A stretch of 64,000 nt of DNA from an uncultured archaeon (GCA_938042195.1 CALIRQ010000004.1:59978-123977); one strand, 5' to 3'; positions 54,663-63,735 are shown, counted from the first letter of the stretch. Notes: generated by a model from the sequence alone, not told the origin. Made by a program: numbers and translations.

Positions 54663-54683
54663 ATACTCACCAGTAGTGAGTAT
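54663..54683. promoter_or_regulatory. vapBC operator (inverted repeat)
   Basis: ATACTCAC and GTGAGTAT form a perfect 8-bp inverted repeat with 5 bp between. It sits between the vapB start codon (54656) and a TATA-like TTTATTAATA at about 54681-54690, where a ribbon-helix-helix antitoxin would bind to repress its own operon. Confidence 0.65.
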
Positions 54684-54829
54684 TAATAAACTTTTAGGTA
54701 GACCAATTAGAGTCCTCGTCCTAAGGCGGCTACAGAAACTCGACATCGACCAACCTCGATGCATACATCCATCCAAAAGGGGATCGGGATAAGGCTTCCT
54801 CGGCTCGAGGAGGTGAATTAGCTCATCTT

Positions 54830-55516
54830 TCAACGCTTAACGTTGGGATCCGCGGACAACGATCCCCAATAAAGCGGCTTAAAGCAATAGAGCGACCAAT
54901 CGATCACATCCTTTCGGATCGGCCGGGGCACCCGCCATAAGTTTGGCCTTATGCGCACTGCACTGGATCGCCATCGAAACGCGAGGACGTCCTCACGAGT
55001 CAAACCCGAAATCATTGGGTCCGATACACAGCCGCCTCCTGTATTCCCTCCCACCCGCTTCATGTCCTCATAAAGCCAAACCATCCTATCCACGAACAAG
55101 CTTTCCCCAAATAGGCCAAAGCGCACCCGAAAACTATGGGCCAGATTTCCAAGGAATAAAATCCCCAAGCGATGAACGAGAGGCCTATCACATTTATGAG
55201 GTTTAGGACGTTTGGGGCGATCCTATGTCGTTCGGGAACCGGAATTTTATCGCGATTCAACCACACGCGCTCGCCGAAAACCCCCTTCGAAAACCAATTG
55301 TCTGTTGACTTGAAAATTCTTGGATTCATGCACATCCAGATCAAGCCAAGGGCGATCATAAAGATTGAATACCGCCTGACCCACGCCCTGCTCCAGAGGG
55401 CGGTTATGAAGATCGGCAGCACTGTGAGTCGAGTCGCCCCGCTAAGGGTTCGCGTGCTTCATCCAAGCCTCATCGTCCATTTTCAGCGCTTCGCTTATCT
55501 TCCTCTCAAGCGTCAT
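54830..55516 (-). pseudogene. DUF6653-family membrane protein, broken by two frameshifts
   Basis: Starting at ATG 55516 the frame reads MTLERKISEALKMDDEAWMKHANP, then shifts by one base near 55440 into LSGATRLTVLPIFITALWSRAWV. The middle frame (to 55060) has NPRIFKSTDNWFSKGVFGERVWLNRDKIPVPERHRIAPNVLN, the DUF6653 core. A second shift near 55095 leads to FVDRMVWLYEDMKR. The pieces together give one normal small membrane protein. The part below about 55040 is not recognisable. Confidence 0.75.
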
Positions 55517-55578
55517 CTTGGTATCTCCAGATCCCCGTTTCATAATCCCATCCAAGATGGGTTTGCGGATGGACCCCA

Positions 55579-56997
55579 TCATTTATGCTTATGCAATGGC
55601 TTACCGAGCCCATCCAAGGCCGCCTCTCTAATGGCTTCGGCCAGGGTCGGATGCGCATGAATTGCCTCCGCTAGGCATTCGAGCGTGCATTCGGAGCGCA
55701 TGGCCACAGCCAACTCGTGGATCAGCTCGCTGGCGTTCGGGCCCACTATCTGGGCCCCCAACAAGGCCTTGTATTCGGCATCGGCCACGAGCTTTACGAA
55801 GCCCTCGCGCTCCCCGAGCGTTAGGGCCCTCCCGTTCGCGAGCATCGGGAACCTGCCCACGATCACGTTTCCATGCGTTTCCCTCGCCTCGGCCTCGGAG
55901 AGGCCCACCGAGGCCACCTCGGGCTCCCCGTAAACGCATCTTGGGATCGTTGCATAGTCCATCCTCGAATCGAGCCCGGCGGCGTTCTCGGCCGCTATGA
56001 TGCCCTCGGCCATGGCCGAGTGGGCGAGCATCTGCTTCCCGACCGCGTCTCCAACCGCAAATACGCCCGGGACGTTCGTCTCCATGCGATCGTTCACGAT
56101 TATCCTGCCGCTGCCATCCATCGCCACCCCGGCCCCCTCCAAGCCTAAGCCCTTTGTGTTCGGTGCCCTGCCCGCAGCCATGAGGACCAGCTGTCCTTCG
56201 AAGGCCCTTTGCCCCCCATTCCCGGAGGCCCTCACGAGCTTCAGGCCCCCGGACCCGTTCTCTATGGAGGAGACCTTGCTCCCGGTTTCTATAGCTATGC
56301 CCCTCCGCCTCAGGGCCTTGGCTAGGGCCTCGGCAGCTTCTTGATCCTCGCCGGGCAGTACTTGGGGCATCATCTCCAAGACCGTTACCGAGGAGCCTAT
56401 ATCGCCGAAGAGCGCGGCGAACTCGAGACCAACGGCCCCGCCGCCTATTATGACCAAGCTGTTCGGCACCTCCTCGAGCTTCAAGGCCTCATCGCTCGTG
56501 ATGACCCCTGAGGATTGGGCGCCTGGGATGGGGAGCCATAAGGGCGAGGAGCCGGTTGCGATTATCAACTTCTCGAAGCGGACCTCCGAAGGGGCCCCCT
56601 CCCCTTTAACTTCCACGACCCCGCCCGGCCGGAGGCGCCCCTCCCCCCTGAAGAGTTCGATGCCATTCAATGCCAGCAGGGACTCGATCCCCTTCGCCAG
56701 CCTCGAGACTATTCGATCCTTTCTGGCCATGGCCGCCCTCAGATCGAATCTTATGTTATCCGCCCTGATCCCGAACTCCTCCCCCGCTCTCGCTAGCCTA
56801 TAGATCTCGGCGCTCCTGAGGAGCGCCTTCGTCGGTATGCAACCCTTATGGGTGCATGTGCCGCCTAGCCCCTCCTTTTCGATCAATGCGACCCTGAGGC
56901 CTAGCTGGGATGCCCTGATAGCGGCCACGTAGCCCCCCGGCCCGCCCCCTAGGACCACAAGGTCGAATTGCCCCGCGGGCAAAGCGCTCTTCACCAA
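55579..56997 (-). CDS. lpdA: Dihydrolipoyl dehydrogenase
   Basis: The 472-residue flavoprotein has an FAD loop (DLVVLGGGPGGYVAAIRASQLG), the redox disulfide GGTCTHKGCIPTKAL, an NAD loop (SLVIIGGGAVGLEFAALFGDIG), GDAVGKQMLAHSAMAEG and the C-terminal HAHPTLAEAI with the catalytic histidine-glutamate pair. It reoxidises dihydrolipoyl groups. The lipoyl synthesis and ligase cluster lies 1.5 kb away, suggesting a functional link, for example through glycine cleavage. Confidence 0.95.
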   Translation of the reverse strand: MVKSALPAGQFDLVVLGGGPGGYVAAIRASQLGLRVALIEKEGLGGTCTHKGCIPTKALLRSAEIYRLARAGEEFGIRADNIRFDLRAAMARKDRIVSRLAKGIESLLALNGIELFRGEGRLRPGGVVEVKGEGAPSEVRFEKLIIATGSSPLWLPIPGAQSSGVITSDEALKLEEVPNSLVIIGGGAVGLEFAALFGDIGSSVTVLEMMPQVLPGEDQEAAEALAKALRRRGIAIETGSKVSSIENGSGGLKLVRASGNGGQRAFEGQLVLMAAGRAPNTKGLGLEGAGVAMDGSGRIIVNDRMETNVPGVFAVGDAVGKQMLAHSAMAEGIIAAENAAGLDSRMDYATIPRCVYGEPEVASVGLSEAEARETHGNVIVGRFPMLANGRALTLGEREGFVKLVADAEYKALLGAQIVGPNASELIHELAVAMRSECTLECLAEAIHAHPTLAEAIREAALDGLGKPLHKHK

Positions 56998-57127
56998 GGG
57001 CCAATTGGGCGGCTTCGCTTATTAAGCGATGGTCCCTCGATAAGCGCTCCGCTCGCCTCGCAAACCGGGGATCAGCGATTCGGCCATCGATAGCCCTCGT
57101 GATGGCGATTGAATGCGCCCTTCCACA

Positions 57128-57856
57128 TCAGCGATAGGTGGCGACCATGGTCCTATCCCCGGTCATGTCCAAATACCAATTCCTATCGCCCTGAGGGCCC
57201 CTTGCGATTCCGTAATTATCCCAGTAGAGGAATTGGTCCTCAAATGGAGGATCCTCCCTTAAGAAGACGTAGGCCCTGCTGCACCTCCTCACCAATATGA
57301 TGGCTGGCGTCCAAACGCTTTGATACTCGACCCAGCGGCCATCGATCGCCTCATAGGATACCTCCACGCGGGCCCTCAACTCGCAATGGTGCTCCTCCGT
57401 CCAAGCCCTTACGACCAATTGGTAATACCAGGGCTCGGACGAGTAATCCAAATCCGCCCTCTTTCGATAGGTGGCGGCGATGATCCTATCGCCGATTACG
57501 TCCAGATACCAGCTCCTCTGACCATCCGGCCCCCTAGCGATTCCATAGTTATCCCAGAATAGGAATAGATCGCCATGGCACGGCGGATCCTCGATGAGGA
57601 AGACATGGACCCTGACGCGATCCGGCACGTAAATGACGGCCGGAGTCACGACCCTCCAATACCAGCCGCCGTACCAAAGGAAGCCCCCTTGACAATAAAC
57701 ATCGACCAGAGCCCTCAATTCGCGATGATCCTCATCCGTCCAAGCTTTGATGACCAATTGATGATAGCCCGGCCATTGAGGCGAAGCCGAGGCCATCGGA
57801 AGGTGGATCATGGGGCCCAAGAGAATGACCAAGAGGAGGATGCTAAGCTTTCCCAT
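57128..57856 (-). CDS. Exported protein of two tandem repeats, unknown family
   Basis: From the ATG at 57856 the 242-residue protein has a signal peptide (LSILLLVILLGPMIHLPMASA) and then two copies of a domain of about 100 residues. Both contain YxQLVxxAWTxExH.ELRA, TPA-I-V, V-F-L-EDPP, F-WDNYGIARGP and R-WYLD-GDR--ATYR. The copies share roughly half their residues. The WDNYGIARGP block is strikingly conserved. I do not recognise the family. Confidence 0.7.
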   Translation of the reverse strand: MGKLSILLLVILLGPMIHLPMASASPQWPGYHQLVIKAWTDEDHRELRALVDVYCQGGFLWYGGWYWRVVTPAVIYVPDRVRVHVFLIEDPPCHGDLFLFWDNYGIARGPDGQRSWYLDVIGDRIIAATYRKRADLDYSSEPWYYQLVVRAWTEEHHCELRARVEVSYEAIDGRWVEYQSVWTPAIILVRRCSRAYVFLREDPPFEDQFLYWDNYGIARGPQGDRNWYLDMTGDRTMVATYR

Positions 57857-58001
57857 GCCCCGCACCAAATCCCTTCTCGGGACAATAAATAAAAAGTTTT
57901 TGGAATTTGAATTGCTGCATTTCGGCTTGGGGATTCGAAAGCCCGCAATGGGCGCACGCCAAGTGCGCAAATCATCTCAGCATAGAAGGCCATCGGAGGA
58001 G

Positions 58002-58274
58002 ATGGAAGCGAAAGGTGCTAAACTGGAAAACTTTTTCTGGATAAATAAATCTGGATATAAAATTGAAAGCTACAAAATCAATGCTTTGATCCAGTTTATT
58101 GACGAGATAAGATGCCTCGGCATAAAGAGCTACCCCGGTAGCCTTTGCAAAATGTTAAAACTTTTTTTGAGGGATAAAAGATTCCGGAGATATGTGAAAA
58201 ACTCATGGCCCAGCAGGAAGGTTAGAGGCTATTTTAGTTTCTTGGGCTACGTCTTGTTAGTGATTAAAAAGTAG
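58002..58274 (+). CDS. Small basic protein, unknown
   Basis: The 90-residue frame starts at ATG just after GGAGGA and reads with many lysines and aromatic residues (LENFFWINKSGYKIESYKINALIQFIDEIRCLG, LKLFLRDKRFRRYVKNSWPSRKV). Base composition is clearly more AT-rich than its neighbours. No family recognised; it may be a transferred or residual piece. The following 217 bp hold a GGGAGTT/AACTCCC hairpin but no gene. Confidence 0.4.
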   Translation: MEAKGAKLENFFWINKSGYKIESYKINALIQFIDEIRCLGIKSYPGSLCKMLKLFLRDKRFRRYVKNSWPSRKVRGYFSFLGYVLLVIKK

Positions 58275-58491
58275 CTAACCAAGATCTTTTTCCCTTCAAA
58301 TCTTTACTAACGAGATGAACTCAAACCGCCCTTTTAATTATGAAATTAAATCCTCGACGCGAAAGCTCTCGGGAGTTCCCAACTCCCAACACGTCTGGAT
58401 TTCCTCCGCAATGCTGAGCGTTTGGCGGCGAACGATCGAAACGAGTGCGCGTTTCGGAGCGGATCCAAAAATGTTGGGTGGGTTCCCATCC

Positions 58492-59460
58492 CTAAAGCAT
58501 GATATCCTCATGAACTAAGGAGCAACAAGTCCCGGAGAAGCGGATCTTGATTCCCATCGACTTGGCCAACTCTATGGCCGAGTTCGAGGGGAAGGCTATC
58601 GCGTTCACCCCGGCCCTTATCGCGAGCTCATCCAACAGGGCCCTATGGCCCCCCTTTGGTCTCATGCAACCGAGGGCCACTGGGACATCGGGCATGATCG
58701 ATCGGGCCGCGGAGATAAGCCCCGCCACCTCCGGGGGACTCGGGGGCTCGGCGCGTTCCATCGGCGTCCCCCTTATGGGGGTCAAAACTATGAACGCAAG
58801 CGCTTGGGGATCGCATTTGGAGGCGATCTTCAGGGCCTCAAGCTCGCCGCTTAGCCGCCCATGATGAATCCCAACCAATATATGCGGCACGATAGGGACC
58901 CCGTGCCCTCGGAGCAGCCTCAAGGACCTTTCGTAATCGCTCGGGCTTGCGTTGAGGCCGTAAACCTCCCGTATCGCCTCAGCCGATCCGATCAAATCGA
59001 TCAGGGCCGCATCGATCCCGGCCCTCCCCAAGCCCTTCGCGACCCCCTCCCCAGCGATCCCCGTATGGACCACGACCTTTAGCCCCAAATCCCGCTTTAT
59101 CCTCGATATCGCCTCCAGGAAATCCGCCAGCGGAACCGCACCGCCTCGATCGCAACCGCCGCTTATGAGACATCCAATGCCGCCCCTTTCCCTTATCCCC
59201 TCGCAAACGGCCAACAGCTCCTTGGGGGATCTCGCCGGGATCATGCCCCTTAGGAGCCTACCGCCGCAATGCTTGCAATTCAGGGCGCATCTGGTCCCAG
59301 TGATCGAGATCGATGGGAACGAGAGGGGGATGCCCTCCTTCCCCCGCCTCCCCGGGGCGAAGCTGGGTTCGTAAAATATGATCCTCCCCTCGGGCCTTGG
59401 GAGGTCGGGGAAGCCGCCATCCCGCCCCCCAAAGGCTCTATCGCATGTATATCCATTCAC
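58492..59460 (-). CDS. Lipoyl-synthase-type radical SAM enzyme (LipS family), first of two
   Basis: The 322-residue protein has the radical SAM motif CALNCKHC in SITGTRCALNCKHCGGRLLRGM and then CLISGGCDRGGAVPLADF and PHILVGIHHG. It is of the biotin-synthase-related kind and ends RFSGTCCSLVHEDIML. In Thermococcus two such enzymes, LipS1 and LipS2, insert the two sulfurs into octanoyl groups; I cannot say which of the two this is. It overlaps lplA by 23 nt. Confidence 0.75.
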   Translation of the reverse strand: MNGYTCDRAFGGRDGGFPDLPRPEGRIIFYEPSFAPGRRGKEGIPLSFPSISITGTRCALNCKHCGGRLLRGMIPARSPKELLAVCEGIRERGGIGCLISGGCDRGGAVPLADFLEAISRIKRDLGLKVVVHTGIAGEGVAKGLGRAGIDAALIDLIGSAEAIREVYGLNASPSDYERSLRLLRGHGVPIVPHILVGIHHGRLSGELEALKIASKCDPQALAFIVLTPIRGTPMERAEPPSPPEVAGLISAARSIMPDVPVALGCMRPKGGHRALLDELAIRAGVNAIAFPSNSAIELAKSMGIKIRFSGTCCSLVHEDIML

Positions 59461-60205
59461 GGCTCGAATACTTCTCCCTCAGCTCCATGGCCAAGGAGCG
59501 CTCCTCATCGCTCAGGGCCCCCTCCTCGAGCTCTATCCCCAGGGCCTCCTCGAACCCGCGCCTCAGGGCGCCCGATACCTCCTCGAACCCAACGGCCCTC
59601 CCGAGCTCCTTCTCGATCGTAGTGACCCTTTCCTGCGCCGCCGATATCATCTTATCCCTCAGCTTCTCATCCGAGACCCTTAGGACCCGGAACATCTTCG
59701 AGAGATCCGAGCGGAGGAGCACGGTGCCATGCTGCAAAACGGCCCCGAACCTTCGCGTCTGGGCGTTCCCGGAGATCTTCCTCCCGCCCGCGATCACGTC
59801 ATTAACCGGGTGGAATCGCGCATCGAGGCCGAGCCTCCTCAAGCCGCGGACTATTCCATCGCAAAGGACCCTGTAGGAGTCGAGGAAATCGGTTGGCACC
59901 TTGGGATTTTCCGCATCCACGACCAAGCTATAGGTTAGCTCCCCATCACTGTCGTGATATACGGCCCCTCCCCCCGTCAGCCTCCTGACTATATCCACGC
60001 CCAGCTCCGCGCAGGATTCGACGTCGACCTCCTCCTCAATGCTCTGGAAGAACCCTATGGAAACGGCCGAGGGCCTCCACCTATAGAACCTGATCGTGTT
60101 CGGAACCTTCCCGGCCGCCCTAGTCCTCAGAATGGCCTCGTCTATGGCCATATTCGTATAGGCATCGTGGGAATCGATACCTATCAGCCTCCATAATTCC
60201 CCCAT
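59438..60205 (-). CDS. lplA: Lipoate-protein ligase A, catalytic part
   Basis: From the ATG at 60205 the 255-residue protein has the LplA fold: NMAIDEAILRTRAAGKVPNTIRFYRWRPSAVSIGFFQS, VDIVRRLTGGGAVYHDSDGELTYSLVV, and NDVIAGGRKISGNAQTRRFGAVLQHGTVLL with the conserved lysine. It attaches octanoate or lipoate to carrier domains. The C-terminal accessory domain is encoded separately (lplB, 61184-61492), the split form common in archaea. Confidence 0.9.
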   Translation of the reverse strand: MGELWRLIGIDSHDAYTNMAIDEAILRTRAAGKVPNTIRFYRWRPSAVSIGFFQSIEEEVDVESCAELGVDIVRRLTGGGAVYHDSDGELTYSLVVDAENPKVPTDFLDSYRVLCDGIVRGLRRLGLDARFHPVNDVIAGGRKISGNAQTRRFGAVLQHGTVLLRSDLSKMFRVLRVSDEKLRDKMISAAQERVTTIEKELGRAVGFEEVSGALRRGFEEALGIELEEGALSDEERSLAMELREKYSSREWIYMR

Positions 60206-60218
60206 TTCGATCCCAACC

Positions 60219-61214
60219 TTAATGGATTTGGATTGCGAGCGCCCTCGCCTCCTCGAGCTCACCCTCCCGGAGGGGCCTTGGGAAGTTATAAAGGGGACCC
60301 GCAGCCCTCTCCGTATAGAAGGGGCGATTGCAGTCCGGGCATCCCGAGGTTTCGAACGGCTCTCCCGATCCGATCGCGCTCAGGATCTTGGGAGGGGGCA
60401 GCCCGAAGTCCGTTATGCGCCCCTCTTCATCGAACTCCATCTGCTCAAAACGCACTAACCCCTTCCCTATCAAGTGCTTGGCCAACTGGATCCTCCTATA
60501 TCGGGCTAAGCTCGGGGGCGCCAAGCCCTCGAGGGCCGTCCCCTCGACCGGGCTGAAGGCGAATAAAGCGATCACAACTCCCAAATCGCTTAGGTCTTGA
60601 ATGATCCTGCAGAGATCAATGTCCCGCTCGCCCAAGCCGACGATCAAATGGGTCGTCACCATGCCCTCTCCAAATATCGCCACGGCATCCATCAGGGATC
60701 GCAGGTGCTCCTCCCATCGATATGGGCCCCCGGCCAATCGCCCCTTAACCCTTTCGAATACCTCCTCGCTGGCCGCATCCAGCGATATCCCGATCCTCTC
60801 AACGCCAATCCCCCTCAATTTGCGAAGCAGATCCTCGCCCAATGGCCAACAGGAGATGGAGATCGGGAGGCGCGAGGAGCGCCTGAGGCGGGTTATCAAG
60901 CTCAGGGAATCATCGAAGGCCCCCTCGTAATTCACGACCTGCAAGCATATCCTCCCAAGTCCCCCGCTTTCCCCGATGGCCGCGAGCCTCGATAGGACCT
61001 CCTCCGCCGGGAAGGCCGGCCATATGACTCTGGATAGCCTATCGTTCTTGGAGGAGGCCCCCCTTGCCTGCGGGCAGAAGGCGCAATTGGAGGAGCAGCG
61101 CCCCTCATGATAGGTCAACAGGTAAGCGGTCCTCGGAGGGACGGCCGCCCTCCCATCGACCAATCCCAGCGCGATCGCGGTGCCTATGGAGGCCCTGACC
61201 TTACGGGGCTCCAT
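60219..61214 (-). CDS. Lipoyl-synthase-type radical SAM enzyme (LipS family), second of two
   Basis: The 331-residue protein has the radical SAM motif CSSNCAFC in LLTYHEGRCSSNCAFCPQARG, with ICLQVVNYEGAFDD and a C-terminal CPDCNRPFYTERAAGPLYNFP segment whose cysteines could bind an auxiliary cluster. It resembles the biotin-synthase-related group (COG2516). Sitting between lplA and lplB, it is the partner of the other LipS-type gene. Confidence 0.8.
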   Translation of the reverse strand: MEPRKVRASIGTAIALGLVDGRAAVPPRTAYLLTYHEGRCSSNCAFCPQARGASSKNDRLSRVIWPAFPAEEVLSRLAAIGESGGLGRICLQVVNYEGAFDDSLSLITRLRRSSRLPISISCWPLGEDLLRKLRGIGVERIGISLDAASEEVFERVKGRLAGGPYRWEEHLRSLMDAVAIFGEGMVTTHLIVGLGERDIDLCRIIQDLSDLGVVIALFAFSPVEGTALEGLAPPSLARYRRIQLAKHLIGKGLVRFEQMEFDEEGRITDFGLPPPKILSAIGSGEPFETSGCPDCNRPFYTERAAGPLYNFPRPLREGELEEARALAIQIH

Positions 61215-61492
61215 GCCTTCGCCCCCAGGATGGCTTTAACGAAATCCTCGGGCCCGGCCCCGATGGAGAAGGCCCCGGCGCTCCGATAAACCTCTTTGAT
61301 CCGCTCCAGCAAAGGGCCCTCCGCGAGCTCCGCCCCCTCCAAGGCCCTCTCCACTTCGAATATTGCCTCCTCCGGGTGGAGGAAGAAATCCCCCGTTATC
61401 CTTATGCGGGCTACGCGCCCGCGATCCTCCTCCAATAGGACCCTGATCAGCTTCCCGCCTTGGACCTTGTGCTCTCCCCTTTTCACGACCAT
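61184..61492 (-). CDS. lplB: Lipoate-protein ligase C-terminal subunit LplB
   Basis: The 102-residue protein (HKVQGGKLIRVLLEEDRGRVARIRITGDFFLHPEEAIFEVERALEG) matches the accessory C-terminal domain of lipoate ligases, which in this organism is a separate chain needed for activation. It overlaps the next gene by 31 nt. Confidence 0.8.
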   Translation of the reverse strand: MVVKRGEHKVQGGKLIRVLLEEDRGRVARIRITGDFFLHPEEAIFEVERALEGAELAEGPLLERIKEVYRSAGAFSIGAGPEDFVKAILGAKAWSPVRSGPP

Positions 61493-61506
61493 CCCGGGCC
61501 CCTACC

Positions 61507-61803
61507 TCAGCCGCCATGCCAAAGCGATATTAGGGTCACCCTCGACCCATCCCCAACCTCGGCGTCCAAGAGATCCATTGAGCCGACCTCAACGCCGTTC
61601 AATAATATCAGGGTATAGGCCCTGGGATCCCCCGAGCCATGCGCGAAGATCGCTCTCCTGAACTCCTCCGATCCAACCCTATTCACCAATTCGTCTATGA
61701 GGCCTTTGACGGTGATGGACCCATCGACATCGATTTCGATCCGATCGCTCCCGGCGATCTCCTCCAGGGCCCCCAGCAGCTCAACCTCTATCCTTCGCAA
61801 CAC
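61507..61803 (-). CDS. MoaD/ThiS-like ubiquitin-fold protein
   Basis: The 98-residue beta-grasp protein (IEVELLGALEEIAGSDRIEIDV, LILLNGVEVGSMDLLDAEVGDGSRVTLISLWHGG) ends in Gly-Gly, the end activated by E1-like enzymes for sulfur transfer or protein conjugation. It sits in the lipoyl operon, so it may deliver sulfur or have a modifier role. No E1 gene is adjacent. Confidence 0.8.
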   Translation of the reverse strand: MLRRIEVELLGALEEIAGSDRIEIDVDGSITVKGLIDELVNRVGSEEFRRAIFAHGSGDPRAYTLILLNGVEVGSMDLLDAEVGDGSRVTLISLWHGG

Positions 61804-62221
61804 CCTTCTCCCCCTCTAAGCTTGAGATTATATCGAGGGCGACATCCAATAAATCCTCCGCCAATCCCAGGGCCTCCCCGTTCCGCAAAGCGATCGAACC
61901 TTCCAAAATCGCGCTAGCGATTAACCCCATCTCCCTGACCGGCTTGGGGCTCAAAGCCTTCTCCTCCGAGAGGAGGGCCCTCAGGTACGATTCCAGATAC
62001 TGCTGGCTTCCAAAAGCGCACTTTAGGGCCATATAGGCCTTGGCGATCGCCATCGCCGCATGCCTCCTAGAGAGGTTGGGATGCTGGGCCCCCCTTGCCA
62101 AAGATAGCTCCAGCTTGGCCTCCCTCAGATATCTGCTCGCGAACGTCCTCTCCCCATAGCCCCTGAAGGCCCTCCAATAGCTCAGCCCTAGCCCCCTCCT
62201 CCACGGGATCGCCAAGCCCAA
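61781..62221 (-). CDS. Helical protein, possibly HEPN-like
   Basis: The 146-residue protein is nearly all helical (REAKLELSLARGAQHPNLSRRHAAMAIAKAYMALKCAFGSQQYLESYLRALLSEEKAL, LAEDLLDVALDIISSLEGEKG) and resembles HEPN domains in length and pattern, but no catalytic R-4x-H motif is evident. It overlaps the MoaD-like gene by 23 nt and leads the lipoyl operon. The start is uncertain. Function unknown. Confidence 0.5.
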   Translation of the reverse strand: MGLAIPWRRGLGLSYWRAFRGYGERTFASRYLREAKLELSLARGAQHPNLSRRHAAMAIAKAYMALKCAFGSQQYLESYLRALLSEEKALSPKPVREMGLIASAILEGSIALRNGEALGLAEDLLDVALDIISSLEGEKGVAKDRG

Positions 62222-62309
62222 TTGCGGAAACTCCCCCGATAAAAAGGCTCCGAACGATGAGCTCGAAGGCGAGGGTACTCCTTGCCGGCCTCTTGAGGGC
62301 CATAATTCT

Positions 62310-63690
62310 CTTTATCGAGATTCTCTGCAGGCTTGACGACTAAGGACAGAAGGGTTAATAAAAGGTAAATTTGCAAGGCTCAGGTAAGGGCGTTTGGATA
62401 GGGTAAAAAAGGAGTGTTTGAAAACAAATAGTGGTTAAAATGCTATTCGCAAAGGTAATAATTGGAGATAGTAGGAAAATGATAGAGCTTCAAGACAATA
62501 GTGTTGATTTAGTCGTCACCTCTCCGCCTTATTGGCATATCAAAGATTATGGAGTTGAAGGGCAAATTGGATATGGGCAATCTCTGCACGAATATCTCAA
62601 AAGCCTTTATGTTGTATGGAAAGAATGTTTTAGGGTTTTAAAACCGGGAGCAAGATTATGCATAAACATAGGAGACCAATTTTTGAGAAGTATAGTTTAT
62701 GGGAGATATAAAATAGCGCCCTTGCACTCTGAATTTATTGTTCAATGCGAAAAAATTGGATTTGACTATATGGGATCTATTATTTGGCAGAAAAAAACTA
62801 CGATGAATACAACTGGTGGTGCTAATGTTATGGGTTCTTATCCCTATCCACCAAGTGGACTGGTAGAAATAGATTACGAATTTATTTTAATTTTCAAAAA
62901 ACCGGGTAAAAAAATGGCGCCATCAGAAGAAATTAAAGAAAGATCCAAATTGACAAAAGAAGAGTGGAAAGAATATTTTTCTGGGCATTGGAATTTTCCT
63001 GGTGAAAGGCAAATAGGCCATGAGGCCATGTTTCCAGAAGAACTGCCAAAAAGATTAATCAAGATGTTTACTTTTGTTGGCGATGTAGTTTTAGACCCAT
63101 TTTTAGGAAGCGGAACTACAATCAAGGTTGCATTGAATTTAAAGAGGAACTCAATTGGGTATGAGATAAATGAGAAATTTTTACCTGTAATTAAAAAGAA
63201 AATTGGCATAAATCAAAGCTTAATTGGCTTAGATAGGAAAATAGAGATAATGAAAAGGGAAGAACGAGTAAAAGTAGAAACCGCAACGGATTATGTTCCC
63301 AACATAAAGGATGCGAGACCCGAAATTAGCCCAGAGCTATTCAGATTTAAACGCGAGAGATTATATACGGTCAAAGAGGTATTAAATGAGAATACAATTG
63401 AGCTAGACACAGGTTTGATAGTAAAATTATTGGGTATAAAAATAATTAGAAAAAATGAGGCGAAACAATACCTAGAAAAATTTGTAAAAGGAAAGCGGGT
63501 TTTTCTTAAGCTTGATCCATCTTATGAACCAGAAAAGAATGCTGTACCTGCCTATGTATTTTTAAAAAATAGGATCTTCATTAATAAGGAAATGCTCAAA
63601 CAAGATATTGCAGATATACAAGAAGGACATTTTCTTTACAAAGATAGTTTCATGAAAATTAAAGCATTAAATGAAAGATCCTTGCCTCGC
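62310..63690. mobile_element. AT-rich transferred island
   Basis: Base composition changes sharply from GC-rich to AT-rich near 62310 and back near 63690. The interval holds one methyltransferase gene whose codon use (AAA, ATA, GAA, TTA) differs strongly from the window. On the right the methyltransferase frame runs into GC-rich host sequence and finds its stop there. No inverted repeats or transposase were seen. Confidence 0.7.
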
Positions 63691-63735
63691 TCCAATGCCC
63701 CGATTCCGATGGCGCCTGCGCCGGATTCGATATAG
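62431..63735 (+). CDS. DNA methyltransferase (beta-type order) with C-terminal SNase-like domain
   Basis: The 434-residue protein has the catalytic motif TSPPYW (residues 30-35) before the SAM motif DPFLGSGTT (222-230), the beta-class order. SPPY favours N4-cytosine methylation. From about residue 312 it continues with YTVKEVLNENTIELDTGLIVKLLGIKI, EKFVKGKRVFLKL and VPAYVFLKNRIFINKEML, the fold pattern of staphylococcal-nuclease (SNase) domains; the SNase Arg/Glu residues are replaced, so it is probably not a nuclease. No restriction enzyme adjoins it. Starts: GTG 62431 or ATG 62440. Confidence 0.85.
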   Translation: MVKMLFAKVIIGDSRKMIELQDNSVDLVVTSPPYWHIKDYGVEGQIGYGQSLHEYLKSLYVVWKECFRVLKPGARLCINIGDQFLRSIVYGRYKIAPLHSEFIVQCEKIGFDYMGSIIWQKKTTMNTTGGANVMGSYPYPPSGLVEIDYEFILIFKKPGKKMAPSEEIKERSKLTKEEWKEYFSGHWNFPGERQIGHEAMFPEELPKRLIKMFTFVGDVVLDPFLGSGTTIKVALNLKRNSIGYEINEKFLPVIKKKIGINQSLIGLDRKIEIMKREERVKVETATDYVPNIKDARPEISPELFRFKRERLYTVKEVLNENTIELDTGLIVKLLGIKIIRKNEAKQYLEKFVKGKRVFLKLDPSYEPEKNAVPAYVFLKNRIFINKEMLKQDIADIQEGHFLYKDSFMKIKALNERSLPRSNAPIPMAPAPDSI

